Assembly (NCBI GenBank): GCA_965153355.1
Contig: OZ231127.1
Coordinates: 11,904,001 to 11,968,000, forward strand
Origin: Flaccisagitta enflata
Taxonomy: Eukaryota > Chaetognatha > Sagittoidea > Aphragmophora
Length of the DNA: 64,000 bases
Reading direction: 5' to 3'
A program made the position numbers and the translations under genes. Shown in pieces: positions 22,692 through 36,600 of the stretch. The notes beneath the pieces were generated by a model. The model saw only the letters and a list, made by a program, of their open reading frames with translations, was not told where the DNA came from and ran no database searches. Positions within the stretch are counted from its first letter, which is position 1. The number at the start of each line of letters is the position of its first letter.

Positions 22692-22954
22692 TAAGGGCCC
22701 AATCTCTTTGGAAAATCAATTTGAACTTGATCTGGGCACTCCGCCTTCAATGCTGTAGTTGTATAGAATTGATTGCTGGAGTTATGACAGAAATTTGTTC
22801 CATAGTAATTCTATGCAACTACAGCATTATTGATGGAGTGCCTAGATCAGGTCCAAATTGATTTTCCAATGAGATTAGGCTCTAAATATGCAAGTAGAAC
22901 ATGAAAAGTGCATGGAAATGATATTTCATTTGAATGCCCAGATTGAGCCCACTC
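22692..22954. mobile_element. Palindromic MITE, partial copy
   Basis: Matches 45385-45658 including the near-palindromic centre ...CACTCCNNCTTCAATGCTGTAG / CTACAGCATTATTGATGGAGTG. Its outer left arm is missing. Confidence 0.8.
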
Positions 22955-23450
22955 TAATTCCCAACTGAATAAAATGGAAGAAGGCCGTGTGAACCTTCAC
23001 TGAGTTGCTAGTCACGAGCTACGTGACTTCACACCCTTCTTTGTTGGTGGGTCAGTCAGTCAGGTGGGTCAGTCAGTCGGTGGGTCAGTCTGTTTTTTAT
23101 TCTTTTGCGTTTTTAAGCTTTTTGGGCTTACAGTAGAGGTAAACAGGAGTTGGTTCCTTGGGAAAGCAAGCAGAAAAGCATCGTCGGAATTTTCAACCTA
23201 GGTTTTGATAAAGCTCATGCAGTAAATTAGGCATAAAATGTTCAAATGTAATGAATTCCTGTCATTTATGGACATAATGATGTATGGGTATCTTTTTTTC
23301 GCCAAAAAAATTGTGTAAAAAATATGAGAGAGGAGGAAGCGTGGGAGAAAAGGTTATCATGGCTAAACCAGGTTGCGGTCAATTCATTTTTCATGAAGAT
23401 TCTAAAACTGGTTTTTGTCCTACAGTCTGACAAGTCCAAATCTGTTTTTG

Positions 23451-23602
23451 TTTTAGTCGCGGACCCTTGGCTTCTGCCGTATCGATGCGGTCAAATCGGT
23501 CCGTTTGGTCAGACCATTGTTGAATTACTGTTGGTTTTTGCATTACTGCTCTTGCCCAACTGTCCGCAACTGGATTGCCGTGTATTCAGCCTTGTTATTT
23601 AA
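23451..23602 (-). mobile_element. HTE family element (GGCAATCCAGTCGCGG subfamily)
   Basis: Inverted: TTTTAGTCGCGGACCC...GGTTTTTGCATTACTGCTCTTGCCCAAC...GCAACTGGATTGCCGTGTATTCAGCCTTGTT. Matches the forward copies at 28847-28990 and 51478-51634. Confidence 0.85.
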
Positions 23603-24080
23603 TGACACAGCTCCTTCCTAAATTCCATTATTAAGTCATTCTAAGTCATTTAAGTCATATTAGGTTAGATTGTTATCAAGTCACTTAAGTCAATCAGGTC
23701 AATCTAATCATTCCTAATTTTTGACAACCCTGGTTTAGGCCGTAAGCTGATGATTTGGGGTTGAGAGGGCTGGTACGAGTCATTCAAGGGTTGATTTAAT
23801 TGTCACAAGAGCTGTCTGGAGGTTTGAGAGCTAATTTGAAGAAATCTAAATGATCTAAGGCAGCTTGAGAGGACAAATTTGAGGCCTATGGGAGGACCAT
23901 CTTGAGGCTTGAGGTCAGTTGGAGGCCTGAAAAGGCTGATTGGAGCTCAAAAGGGGGGGGGATACAACTACAGACAAATGAAGAAACAAATAAAATTCCC
24001 CATGTTCAACAGGACTTTGTCCTCCTGCCCAAAAGCTAATGTTAACTTAACGCAACAATCAAAAGTCAGAGAAGCCATAT
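23603..24080. other. Decamer-rich sequence, no gene
   Basis: AAGTCATTCTAAGTCATTT-type repeats at 23630-23720, probably HTE core, then G-rich GAGGCCTGA-type sequence (about 23740-23950) like the minisatellite core of the GCAGCGGCCCC elements. Confidence 0.55.
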
Positions 24081-24565
24081 CTATATTGAATATGTATGCT
24101 TAGGAGATGTGTTCTTTCTAAGTAGATTCAGAATACATAGTGAATCAAGATCTCTGTTAAGACCCTGTTGTGCATCATGACAAATGATGACATTTTTGAC
24201 AGACATTTTCTGAGAAAATTTAAAAATGACAGTAATAACTCTCAATTCATTTTTCATGAAGATTCCAAAACTGGTATCAGAATTTGGATTATCCGTGTTT
24301 TCATTTTGATCTCGTAAAAAGGTCAGATTAGGGTCCTCGTGACCTTTGACTAATTTTGACCCACTTAAAATGAGAAATGAAAAAAAAGAGAGTACTTTTT
24401 TGCTACTTTTAGAGAATCCAAATCTGCAGTAGATTTTGATTTTGTCAACTTTGAAATTTTGACCCCTGTGAAAGATCATACTGTGACCCCCTGACGTTTG
24501 AGCCCCTGGAACTTACACTTCCCGAACATTTTTTGACAAAACAAACATATAGCATTGAAGCTTAT

Positions 24566-26502
<1,937 letters not shown>

Positions 26503-26679
26503 GAACAATAATGCTCACGTGGGAGGTGCAGGTCTTGGTGGTAATCATCAGCCAACAAGCGGTGGAGTTATGGGACCCAATGGGCCTATTGGAAGTTATA
26601 ACAATACTAACAACAACAACCCTATGATGGTTACAAAAGCAAATCCAAACAAGTGTTGAACTAAGCACTTTGATCTATT

Positions 26680-28850
26680 AACAAGGCCAACACCTATAAG
26701 TCGCGTGCAGGACAAAAATAACTGAACTGACCTGACTCCTTATTGTATCTTTTATAGAAAATCAGGCTTAGCATAACCCAAAAGACTCAAACTAGACTCC
26801 AAGCCAGACTCAAACCAGACTCAAACAGACTCAAACCAGAATTAAACCAGACCGAAACCAGACCTAAATCAGACATAAACCAGACATAAACCAGACATAA
26901 ACCAGATTTAAGCCAGACTCAAGCCAGATCAAACCAGACTCAAACCAGACTCAAACCAGACTCAAACCAGACTCAAACCAGACCTCAACCAGACCAAAAC
27001 AGAATATCGTCAGGCTCAAACCAGGCTCAACTAGAATCAAACCAGACTCAAACCAGACTCAAACCAGACTCAAACCAGAATCAAACCAGACCAAAACCAG
27101 ACCAAAACCAGACCAAACCAGACCTAAACCAGACCTAAATCAAACATAAACAGACAAAAACTGACATAGACCAATTCCTAAACCCAGACCTTACAGGACC
27201 TAAACCAGACATAAATCAGACGCCCAGACCAGTCTTGACAGACTTAATCCAGACTTAAACCAAAGGCGTAAACCCAGGCGTAAACCCAGACTTTAACCAG
27301 ACTTAAACCAGACCAAAACCAGACCTAAACCAGACTTAAACCAGACTTAAACCAGACTTAAACCAGACTTAAACCCAGGAATTAAACCGCCTCATCTTAA
27401 TATCATTTTGTAGCAGACTAAAACCCAGCAGACTTAAACCATTAGACAGCAGACTTAAACCATTAAATTTAAACAGCAGACTTAAACCAGCAGACATAAA
27501 CCAGCAGATTCAAACCAGCAGACTTTAACCAGCAAACTTAACCCATTAGATTTAAACCAGCAGACTTAAACCAGCAGATTTAAACCAGCAGATTTAAACC
27601 ATGAGACTTTAACCATCAGACTTTACCCAGCAGACTAACCAGCAGACTTTAACCAGCAGACTTTAACCAGCAGACTTCAACCAGCAGACTTTAACCAGCA
27701 GACTTTAACCAAAAATGACCAAAAATGACCAAAAATGACCAAAATGACCAAAATGACCAAAAATGACCAAAAATGACCAAAAATGACCAAAAATGACCAA
27801 AAATGACCAAAAATGACCAAAAATGACCAAAAATGACCAAAAATGACCAAAAATGACCAAAAATGACCAAAAATGACCAAAAATGACCAAAAATGACCAA
27901 AATGACCAAAATGATTAAAATGACCAAAATGACCAAAATGACCAAAAATGACCAAAAATGACCAAAAATGATCAAAAATGACCAAAATGATCAAAAATGA
28001 CCAAAAATGACAAAAATGATCAAAATAATGAAATATGATCAAAAATGATCATAAGTGAATAAAAATGACCAAAATGACCAAATGACCAAAAATGACCAAA
28101 AAAATGACCAAAAATAATAAAATGACCAAAATGACCAAAAGTAATAATATGACCAAAATGACCAAAATGACCAAAAATGATCAAAATGACCAAAATGACC
28201 AAAATGACTAAAAATGACCAAAAATGACCAAAATGACCAAAAATGACCAAAAATGACCAAAAATGACCAAAATGACCAAAATGACAAAAATGACCAAAAT
28301 GACCAAAAATGACCAAAAATGACCAAAATGACCAAAATGACCAAAATGACCAAAATGACCAAAAAAGACCAAAAATGACCAAAAATGACCAAAAATGACC
28401 AAAATGACCAAAAATGAAAAAAAAAGATCAAAAATGATCAAAAATAATCAAAAATGATCAAAAATGACCAAAAATGACCAAAACGACCAAAATGACCAAA
28501 ATGACAAAAATGACCAAAAATGACCAAAAATGACCAAAAATGATCAAAAATGATCAAAATTGATCAAAATTGATCAAAATTGATCAAAAATGAGCAAAAT
28601 TGACCAAAATTGACCAAAAATGACCAAAAATGATGAAAATGACCAAATGACCAAAAATGACTGAAAATGATAAAAAATGACCAAAAAGCGGCAATAATTC
28701 CCAAAAACAACAAAAAATTGACTCAAAATAACTCCAGATGACCCAAAAAGACGCAAAAAAGCAAAGTGTTACCGGACGGACCGGCGGGCGGACGGACGGA
28801 CCGACCGACCGACGGAGCGGGTTGTAGAGTCGCGTGCACGCGACTAAAAA
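26680..28850 (+). mobile_element. Giant 2.2-kb HTE element filled with 10-bp arrays
   Basis: Starts AACAAGGCCAACACCTATAA, AGTCGCGTGC and ends GGGTTGTAGAGTCGCGTGCACGCGACTAAAAA, the normal HTE termini. The interior is (AAACCAGACT)n-type repeats from about 26780 to 27710, then (AAAAATGACC)n from 27712 to about 28690, then the usual GGACGGACCGACC tract. The 288-bp copy at 61921-62208 has the same termini and a short AAAAGACC/AAAATGACTT core. The element sits 20 bp after the stop codon of the Gly/Met/Asn-rich gene. Open frames over it (IFGHFWSF type) are artefacts. Confidence 0.88.
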
Positions 28851-28990
28851 CAAGAGCCGCTGATGCACGGCAATCCAATCGCAGACGGTTGGGCAGGAGC
28901 AGAAATGCAAAAACCGCTCTTAAGTCAAAAATGTGACTTACGTAACGACTGACACAGCCAAGTGTAGAGTTGCGTGACCGCGACTAAAAA
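28847..28990 (+). mobile_element. HTE family element (GGCAATCC subfamily), abutting the giant copy
   Basis: ACAAGAGCCGCTGATGCACGGCAATCCAATCGCAGACGG... to GTAGAGTTGCGTGACCGCGACTAAAAA. It starts in the A-run that ends the previous element, giving a head-to-tail pair. Confidence 0.85.
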
Positions 28991-29305
28991 TCAAAGTAAC
29001 AGCAGATTGTTTTACAAAATTTGAGTTATCAGTTAGGAGCCTGGTTTTGCAAATTATTCCTTCAGGGGCCTTGGTTTATGTTAGGTCCTAGGCTTTTTGG
29101 GCAGCGGCCCCAAAGGGGACGAAGTCCTGTAGAATACAGGGGGACTCATCTAGCTCATTTGGCTCAGGCCTATTTTTCTCTGATTTTCAGTGCAATCAAT
29201 ACATACAATTGCTCTTGATTTGATCTAACAGATAAAAAGATTTGCTATGTACAAGTGTTTGACTAAGTAAAAGTAGTAGTTTTCTTTTATTTCTACACGT
29301 TTTTT
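28991..29305. other. No gene; fragment of a GCAGCGGCCCC element
   Basis: GGGCAGCGGCCCCAAAGGGGACGAAGTCCTGTAGAATACAGGGG at 29099-29143 is the terminal block of the second dispersed family. The rest is unremarkable. Confidence 0.6.
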
Positions 29306-29430
29306 TAGTCGCGTGCACGCTGTCTGTCGTTTTGTCGGTCGGTCACACATTGCTTTTTTTAGCCGTTTAACATCATTTTACGTCATTAAAAGTCATTTTA
29401 AGTCATTTCAAGTCATTTCAAGTCATTTTG
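29306..29430 (-). mobile_element. HTE family element, palindrome end and decamer core
   Basis: TTTTAGTCGCGTGCACGC, TGTCGGTCGGTC and five AAGTCATTTT decamers. The GGCCTTGTT end is absent; it is followed by tandem repeats. Confidence 0.75.
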
Positions 29431-29552
29431 TCACACAACTTAAAATTCTCTAATGTCTGTCACACAACCCAAAATACTTCAATATCTGTCAAAGAACCCA
29501 AGATTCTCAAATGCATGTCACACCACCCAGTTTTCTCAGAATGTCTGTCACA
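29431..29552. repeat. About 30-bp tandem repeat, four units
   Basis: Units start GTCACACAAC/GTCACACCAC and end CTCAAATGCAT/CTCAGAATGTCT. Confidence 0.8.
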
Positions 29553-29555
29553 CAC

Positions 29556-29633
<78 letters not shown>

Positions 29634-29648
29634 ACATACACACACAGA
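29553..29648. repeat. (CA)n microsatellite
   Basis: About 90 bp of CA, leading directly into a GC-rich minisatellite. Confidence 0.97.
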
Positions 29649-29650
29649 CG

Positions 29651-29829
29651 GCCGTGGGACTGCCCACAGGCGGCAGTGGGACCACCCACAGGTGGCACTG
29701 GGACCGCCCACAGGCGGTAGTGGGACTGCCCATAGGCGGCAGTGAGACCGCCCACAGGTGGCAGTGAGGCCGCCCATAGGAGGCAATAAGGTCGCCCACA
29801 GGTGGTAGTAAGGCCGCCCACAGGCGGCC
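29651..29829. repeat. 22-bp self-complementary minisatellite
   Basis: Eight units of the form GTGGGACTGCCCACAGGCGG. The GTGGG...CCCAC part of each unit can form a hairpin. Confidence 0.93.
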
Positions 29830-30146
29830 ATTATCTATGACGCAGACTTGTTCGGTTATCATTATTGGAAATGTTTTATGAAATATTGCCTTTCTTTCTC
29901 ATGCCAAATCAAGTTTTCGTGGAACACAATATGGCGAACGCCACTAGTTTTATAATCCATTAAAATCCAAATGCCTTGGTTTAGATATGGTAGTATCAAA
30001 ATCTTTTTTCCAATGTTTGTGTTACAGGTGGTAGTCACAACAATTGCCTTTAGAAATAAGGAACAGGGGCTCAAATTCAGAATGGGCATAAAGGTACCGG
30101 TTGATCAATCTCAAAATGGAAAAAAAATATCAAACTGATATTCCTA
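29830..30146. other. No gene; truncated end of a foldback MITE
   Basis: TACCGGTTGATCAATCTCAAAATGG at 30096-30120 matches the terminus of the element at 20377. Its continuation is interrupted by the element starting at 30147. Confidence 0.55.
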
Positions 30147-30736
30147 ACAGTGGCCAAAATAAAAACCGGACGCTCAGTTTTTCATGATTGACTGAATACT
30201 GCACATACTTTTTACTTAAAATCCATGAGCATTTTAAAGAGCTTCAAAAACTCTACAAATCTAGACCAAACAAGAAACTTCTAGCTTAGAAAGTCGTTTT
30301 GAAATGACATAAGATTGAAATTCAACACCCATTTTCTTGAAAGCAAATTACTGTGCCTGACAATATAAGACACTTTTTGTTTCACATATTGTGTACAATA
30401 AAGAAATCAAATAAATGGAATGAAATCCAAGGTAAAATTGAAGTATTTTTAATTTTCTACAAGATGGAATCAAGCAGAAATCATGATTCTTGGCGTTTAC
30501 AAGCTATATTAATTCCAAAGTTGGACCTCTAAAAGATTAATTTCCCAGATTCAGAGTTTTCTGGTGGTTATCTTTTTAAAGCATCATAAAGTTTTGAAGC
30601 TACAATGTTCTGTGAGCTCAAATGAAAGATCTTTCGATGCTCTTTGAAGCCATCATGGATTTTAAGGGTTTATCTTTCTTAGTTACCAAGCAATCCTTGA
30701 TGAAAAAACAGCGTCCGGTTTTTTTTTTGCCATTGT
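30147..30736. mobile_element. Tc1-like MITE, TA-flanked
   Basis: ACAGTGGCCAAAATAAAAAC followed by CGGACGCT at the left is matched inverted at the right end (AGCGTCCGG then TTTTTTTTTTGCCATTGT). TA lies outside both ends (30145-30146, 30737-30738). The arms are about 45 bp and the 590-bp interior has no gene. Confidence 0.85.
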
Positions 30737-30913
30737 TACATGAATCAACTTTATGGTCTGGAATCACTTTTCTGGAACAATATTCGTCACTACACCCAAA
30801 CTGAAATAAATGGAACAGGGCCTTGTGAACCCTCACTGACTAGTAAATACTCTGCAAATGAAGAGTAAATCACATGTAGTAGCAGTTTATTATAAACGAT
30901 CTTTAAGCAACGT

Positions 30914-31678
30914 TTTTAGTTGCGGACACGCAACTCTATAAGTCGTGGTGCAGAACAGCGTCAAATTTGACAAATCGTTCTGTTCTGTGATGGAATACGC
31001 TGCTATGCAGCGGAAATATAACAAAAACTAAAGTCTTATGCATACTTAATACTCTTTAAATTAGTTAAAAAATGGTTAACTGACCAATGGTATTGATCTC
31101 GCATCGGTAAAGTTGCAGCATACTTAGTGAAACAACAGAACTCTTTAAAAATAATTGCACGGAAAACATGAGATGTTGCCACGTAAAAAACCGAATCTGT
31201 CTCTGAATGCAAAATTTTGCATTTCTAAACACATAGCCTATTTCTTAAAAGTGTTTATATTGATGCCATGTTTTTCAAAATGCAAAATTTTAAATTCAGA
31301 GACAGATTCGGATTTTTACTTGAGTTATGTCAATGCACAAGAATCTATTTTTGTTAAAAATCCATCTATTTTGCATCCTTTTTCTCACATTTCCTAAGCA
31401 TATGGTGAAAAATGCCTATAAAACATTGATGATTAACAACCAAAAATCCTTTATCTCAATAAAAAAATCTTTGAATATATAAAATAAAAAATATTGTATA
31501 AATCGTTTTGACATGTCAAATTTTGTATTCGTTTGCACTGTGACATAAGAGGCTTTGTCCGTTGGTCCGTCCATCGGTCCATTGGTCCATAATGATTGAG
31601 TTGAAAAGTGGGAAAACGCGCATTTCCGCCCCTGCCCACCCGTCACAACTGGTGGCCGTGTATCCGGCCTTGTTTTTC
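30914..31678 (-). mobile_element. HTE element (AGTTGCG subfamily) split by a GTCAC element
   Basis: Host element: TTTTTAGTTGCGGACACGCAACTCTATAA at 30914-30941, then after the insertion ATAAGAGGCTTTGTCCGTTGG... to GGTGGCCGTGTATCCGGCCTTGTT at 31678. The uninterrupted equivalent, CTATAAGAGGCTTTGTCCGT, is seen at 36839. Confidence 0.88.
30942..31544. mobile_element. GTCAC element, copy 1 (603 bp)
   Basis: Left end GTCGTGGTGCAGAACAGCGTC and right end (inverted) GTCACAGTGCAAACGAATAC align as imperfect terminal inverted repeats, both continuing into CAAATTTGACA or CAAAATTTGACA. It is flanked by ATAA on both sides (30938-30941, 31545-31548), a 4-bp target duplication proven by the empty site at 36839. 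No coding capacity. The interior includes a palindrome around the CAAAATTTTGC motif. Confidence 0.88.
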
Positions 31679-32414
31679 AGGAATCATTAACAATGCGAAA
31701 GGAAGAAATCAAATAGCGCCCATCCTATTGTTGATTGATTGAAGCAACAATATTGTTTTTGGTGCTAAAAATTGAGCTCATGCTATTGCTGATTGATTAA
31801 AGCAACATTCTTGTTTTTGGTGTTAAAAAGCTCCTGTTTGGATAAAGACATCAAAAGAATCGCAATTGTTATCATTATTACATGTATTTTTTTAAACATG
31901 AGAGGCGACAATGCACACATCAATCAGCTACAATTTTACCAGTCTACTAGTAATGGGACAAGGGGGATAAAAAGGTCAATGAGGAAATACATCGAGCCAC
32001 GATAGTATTAGTAGATAGGAAATCGAGGAATCTTACTTCGTTCATTTTCCTCTGTCTCACGCAGGAGATAAGATAGAGATATAAGCGTGTCCCTTTTAGA
32101 TGCGTCCTTGTACCTCTTTAAGAGGGTGTGTCCCTTGTTAGGTCCGTCAGTCAGTTGGTAACGCGAAATTTCTCTTGATTTTTTCATCTCTTATCTCTTG
32201 TATTGAAAGAGGACGCATCTATTGGACATCTCTAGGCCATGATATGGTACATGATAGTTACCAAAAAACGCCCACTCGCAGTGTTAAACAAATCTTCCAT
32301 CAATTTGAAATGATAAAACTCTCTGGCGAATACTTTGCCACAAACGACAAATGAAAAATATGTCGTATGGCATTATCAATTGCTACACATAATTTTCAGG
32401 GATGACAACAAACG
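31679..32414. other. No gene seen; short direct repeat
   Basis: A 60-bp direct duplication (TATTG(T/C)TGATTGATT...AGCAACA...TTGTTTTTGGTG) at 31729-31825. An HTE-like TTAGGTCCGTCAGTCAGTTGG piece lies at 32137-32158. No exon recognised. Confidence 0.5.
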
Positions 32415-32640
32415 GGTTTATTCCCGTTGAACGCGTTTTCAGCTTGAACACATATTCATGAATTTAAACTTTTTCGCGAGGGAGTGAGCAAAGTGAGTGA
32501 GCAAGCCCGTGAACAGAGTTAGCGAGCAAAGCCAAGTGCTGCAGAGCGATTGAGCGGAGTGGGGGGGGGGGCGAGCAAACGAACATAACGAGCGACCGAG
32601 TGGCCCGTAAAAAACGCGATTGTCCATGATTAGATCACGC
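32415..32640 (-). mobile_element. CGAGTGAGC-rich dispersed element, copy 2
   Basis: TTGAACGCGTTTTCAGCTTGA...TTCATGAATTTAA followed by GAGGGAGTGAGCAAAGTGAG-type repeats. The inverted counterpart is 44445-44628 and parts occur at 14165 and 14795. Confidence 0.75.
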
Positions 32641-32864
32641 CCTTAGTCAATTCTCTTGGGATTTCAATTCATATTTTTCTGGTCAGTTGTCATAAAAGTT
32701 TCTGTTGCAAAGATTCCGATGCTGACGTCATGGCTAAATTGCAAGGGAACACAAATTTGGGATCCAGCAACCAGCAAGCTTCCTCATCCGAACAGTGGGA
32801 CCTATGATCGATGATGAATGATGAAAATTTGTTTGTTTATTTGTTTGTTTGTTCATCCGTTTGT

Positions 32865-33080
32865 CCCCCCCAGGCCCTCTCAGGCCTTGAATCTGCCCTC
32901 TCAGGCCTGAAATCTCCCCTCTCAGGTCTTGAATCTACCCTCTGCATTGAATCTGTCCTCTCAGGTCTTATACCTGCTCTTTCAGATTCAAGGCCTGAGA
33001 GGGGAGATTTTAGGCCTGAGAGGGTAGATTTCGGAAGGCCTGAGAGGGTAGAATTCAGGCCTGGGAGAGCCTGGGGAGAT
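32865..33080. repeat. Inverted tandem array of CCTCTCAGGCCTGAAATCT
   Basis: About six units on one strand (32868-32985) are followed by four in the opposite orientation (32990-33075), giving a 210-bp foldback built from minisatellite units. It is flanked by GTTTGTTTGTTCATCC and its inverse. Confidence 0.88.
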
Positions 33081-33122
33081 GTATCGACAAACCAATAAAC
33101 AAATAAATGGATGAACAAAAGT

Positions 33123-33445
33123 ACCCCTGTGTTTTACAGGACTTCGTCCCCTTCGGGGCCGCTGCCCTGCTTCCTCTCACTCCATTTCATAATGGTGCAA
33201 AGCAGGGCAACGGGTATCGCTGACCACATATTGCCCTTGGGCGACCTGTCAGACCTGAAATCAGTCCTCTCATGCCTGAAATCAGCCCTCTTTGGCTCAA
33301 ATTCAATCCATACAGGCTTGAAATGAGCCATCACCGGTCTGATATCATCCCTCACAGGCTTGAGATCAGCCCTCTGACGCCTTGAGCCACAATCCAGACC
33401 ACTGAGGCCTCAAATCAGGCCCTTTCAGACCCCCCTATCTCCACC
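33123..33445. mobile_element. GCAGCGGCCCC-family terminus with minisatellite core, partial
   Basis: CCCCTGTGTTTTACAGGACTTCG, CGGGGCCGCTGCCCTGC at 33123-33170, then GGGTATCGCTGACCACAT and a CCTGAAATCAGCCCTC-type tract. It is an incomplete copy next to the 3' end of the XK-related gene. Confidence 0.7.
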
Positions 33446-33648
33446 TCCTCTCTAGATGTATGAACGAACGGAATCACCCTTGCTAAATTTCTAGCTGCTC
33501 ACATTCTAGATTTTCTTCCAGGTTCCTTTCTATAAAATTTGCTCAGGATTATCAAAGTTTTAAATATCTCTAGATATTGAAAATTTCTCAATAACTGCAA
33601 TTAGCATAAATGAAACCTCCCATTAGTACTATTAAAACTTTCTTTTTT

Positions 33649-36600
33649 TTAATTGATTTTGTCTTCTTTTTTGTTTTCTTTTTCATGTATTTCCTTTGAT
33701 TTTTTTCCTTGTTTCTGCCTTGCTGCCCTAAAGCATTTCCTTGCTGCCAAAAAGCACTGCTTGTTTGCTTGGGCTTGAGACACTGTGAGCCACTGTGAGC
33801 CACTGTGAGCCACTGTGCCACTCTCAGCCTCGGTGCCTCTCTCAGCATCTGTGCCCCCCTCAGCGTCAATGCCTCTTTCAGCGTCAATGCCTCTCTCAAC
33901 GTCTGGGCCTTTCTCAGCTTCAGTGCCGCTCTCAGCGTTTATGCCCCTACCCTCATTGGCGCCGCTCACAGCATTGGTGCCACTCTCAGCATCCGTGCCT
34001 CTCTCAGCTTCAGTGCCTCTCTCAGCTTCAGTGCCCCTTTCCTCATTGGTGCCGCTCTCAGCATCAGTGCCACTATCAGGGCTGACGCCGCTCTCAATGT
34101 TTGTGCCGCTCTCATCGTTGGTGCCACTCTCATCATCTGGGCCTGGACCTGGCGGCCTGGTCAGGTTATGATTGAGACCCATTGAGACCATCAAAAATCG
34201 ATCCATGCTACAAGATCGAGTTGGCTTACAAGCTGGTTCCATGCAATAACAACCATCTTTGCTCTTCTCAACATATGCCTTCAGTTCGCATGACCTACAT
34301 CGCCGAGCGCCAAAATTGCCACAGATGTCGTTCTCTTCGCATTCAACCCTTTGACAGCCACAATGATCTGTGTAATTGCGACGGAGCGTCGAGCATCTTG
34401 AACAACTTTTCTCTGGACATTTTGTTGGTTCGCAGCGACATTCAATTTCCCAATACTTGTTCCTGACGTACGCCACTTCTGTGCAATTGTCGCAAAGTGG
34501 AATCCCACGGGGACCACACTGCATGGGGTAGAAGTCATGATATACCTTACAAATTGACTGTTGAAGCCCATTTTCAACATCACCTTTTGACCGACGAAAT
34601 GTAGCGCCAAAATTATGATCGGTGAACAAGAAACTATCGTTAGTCAGCCACAACTTGGTGATATTCAACATTTTGAATTGATCCATTAACAAAATTCGTT
34701 CCTCGTCACCATTTTGGAAAAGGTGCGAGTCTTTTACAGGTTTCGCGACAGGTAACAGATTTGTATTGAAGCAACTTTCTTTTGCACGAGATAGGTTGGA
34801 ATCGATATCAGTAATGAAATATACGGAATTGAGTGGCTTTGATTGAGGCACCCGCCGCCTGATGATACTAACATACAGCCTTTTTTGTCCCTCGTAACAA
34901 GCAGGATCTAGCAAAACTGAGAGGCCGTAGTTTTTGCATTCCTTGATATTGGTTTCATTGCCAACGCATGAAGGTTGAAGGAAAGGAAACTTGAGCGGTT
35001 CTTGATCCACTATTTGGCGGGAGAAGTCCAAGTTGCCCACAAGTAAGGTGGTAGCCTCGATGAAATGCTTCCTGTTACCGCTGTGCCTGTTGATGCTTTC
35101 TTCGTCGATGAAGGGAACGGGATGGGGGAAAAGTCCCATTTGTCGAGCCACGACAATTGCCACCTTTAGAATCTCGGAATTTGTCTTGTTATACACACAA
35201 ATGGAGCCTCGATGAGCCGCGTTGTCATCATGCACCAATGGAAACCCACGCTCGCTAAAGTATCTCGAATGAAAAGAGACGTAGTAACCAGGCTTTTTGT
35301 AAATTATGGGCCTGCTGCAAATGAAGCCCAGACAAAAAACGAATAGTACAAAGAAAAATGTCGCAAACAGCCAGTGAAAAAGTTGCCTACCGCAGCTACT
35401 CGCAGACTGTCTGGTTGGCTGGCTTTTCTCACTCGATATTGGCGTCTCACCATGACAGCCTTGAATGCAGGTTGTATCCAAATCTCCTAAAATAGAGTTA
35501 TCACGCTCTCCATTGTCGATACTGGAAACTGGTTCACTATGCCGTCTCTCTGCGAAATGTTTCCTCCTAATAGCCGCTGTCACTTCCTCTTCACTCAAGT
35601 TGGTCAATGCTTTTATCGATTCTCTACGCCCCTTTTCAAATGGATCAGCGTCAATTGGCTTGACCAAGGCTGTCGAGGTGGCTTGTAGCCACTGATCAAT
35701 CCAGTCGTACAGTCTAAAGTTGGTCGTCTGTCTTCGAATAAGAAATCCCGCGGTAGTATTGACTCCTGCCACAATTGTCATAGTTACGCAAAAAACTACC
35801 CACGAATTGTTGATAACCAGCGCCTTCTTACCTTTCTCAAACGAAGGTTCGGAAAAGAAAGCGAAAAGTACGCTCACCCAAATGAACAATCGCGCAAAAA
35901 GAAATGAAAGATCTCCGTATTTGGAGCCTTTAACGCCATTGACAAGTTGACACATGTGAAAAAAGGATGATACAGCAGTAAGGGGCATCAACATTGCTAC
36001 GAGCGGAATGCGCCCTCTGTAGAAAGCGAATGAAAACCGACTCACACCCCCGCAAAAAACGACTTCGGATAAAATGACAAAAATAAGAACCAAATGCGAA
36101 GTCATTTTTGAATGACTTTTTGAGACAAATTTCCCGTGATTTTGGATGGAGTATTTGGAGATTCCCCACGTGATGGTGATACAACTACTGACAACAGATC
36201 CCATTTGCAAAAACGTCATCTCCTTTAAACCGTTATTTCCCTTGGCACTTGTCATAACCAATTGGGTCAAAAATTGCGGCATACACTCGAAGAAGATTTC
36301 CGCTAGTTTGACCGTGTGGGCGAAAAGCAGCGCGCGATTGAGATTCTGGATCGTCGTGGATTGTGACGACAAAGTTGGACTCGGGATACATCGGAAAATG
36401 ATAAGGAGGCCTACGTCACAGTGCAAACGAAGACAAAATTCACATTTTTAGACAATTTTTGACATCATTTGGAAAAAAGTCGAAGAGACAAAGTCCCTTC
36501 GGTCTTTTTGAGTCCTGCAGAGAAAACGGATTTCCCTTTGTTTTATGAGTCGTTTGGGAAAGTTGATGCATTTTGGGGGCAGAATGGGACTACGCATGAA

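Larger units (their letters stand above)
22528..24562. mobile_element. 2.0-kb element with about 160-bp terminal inverted repeats
   Basis: The left arm (22528-22692, beginning GCTTCAATGCTACATGTTTG) is found inverted at 24405-24562. Both arms carry GGGAAGTGTAAGTTC and GTCAAAATTTCAAAGTTGTC. Inside are a MITE copy, an HTE element at 23451-23602 and decamer AAGTCATT repeats at 23630-23710. No transposase frame was recognised. It lies between exons of the Gln/Pro-rich gene. Confidence 0.75.

Noticed and set aside
27677-28441. IFGHFWSF-type repeat proteins on the minus strand
   Set aside because: They arise from the (AAAAATGACC)n array inside an HTE element.
26780-28690. CRISPR-like regular repeats
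   Set aside because: The 10-bp units are contiguous without unique spacers, and the sequence is eukaryotic.
33795-34185. Plus-strand frames rich in Ser/Pro/Cys
   Set aside because: They are shadows of the ESGT-repeat tail of the XK-related protein on the other strand.
36411-36426. Start of the XK-related C-terminal frame at 36426
   Set aside because: The first codon there is TTG, not ATG, and an in-frame TAA lies shortly upstream inside the transposon end.
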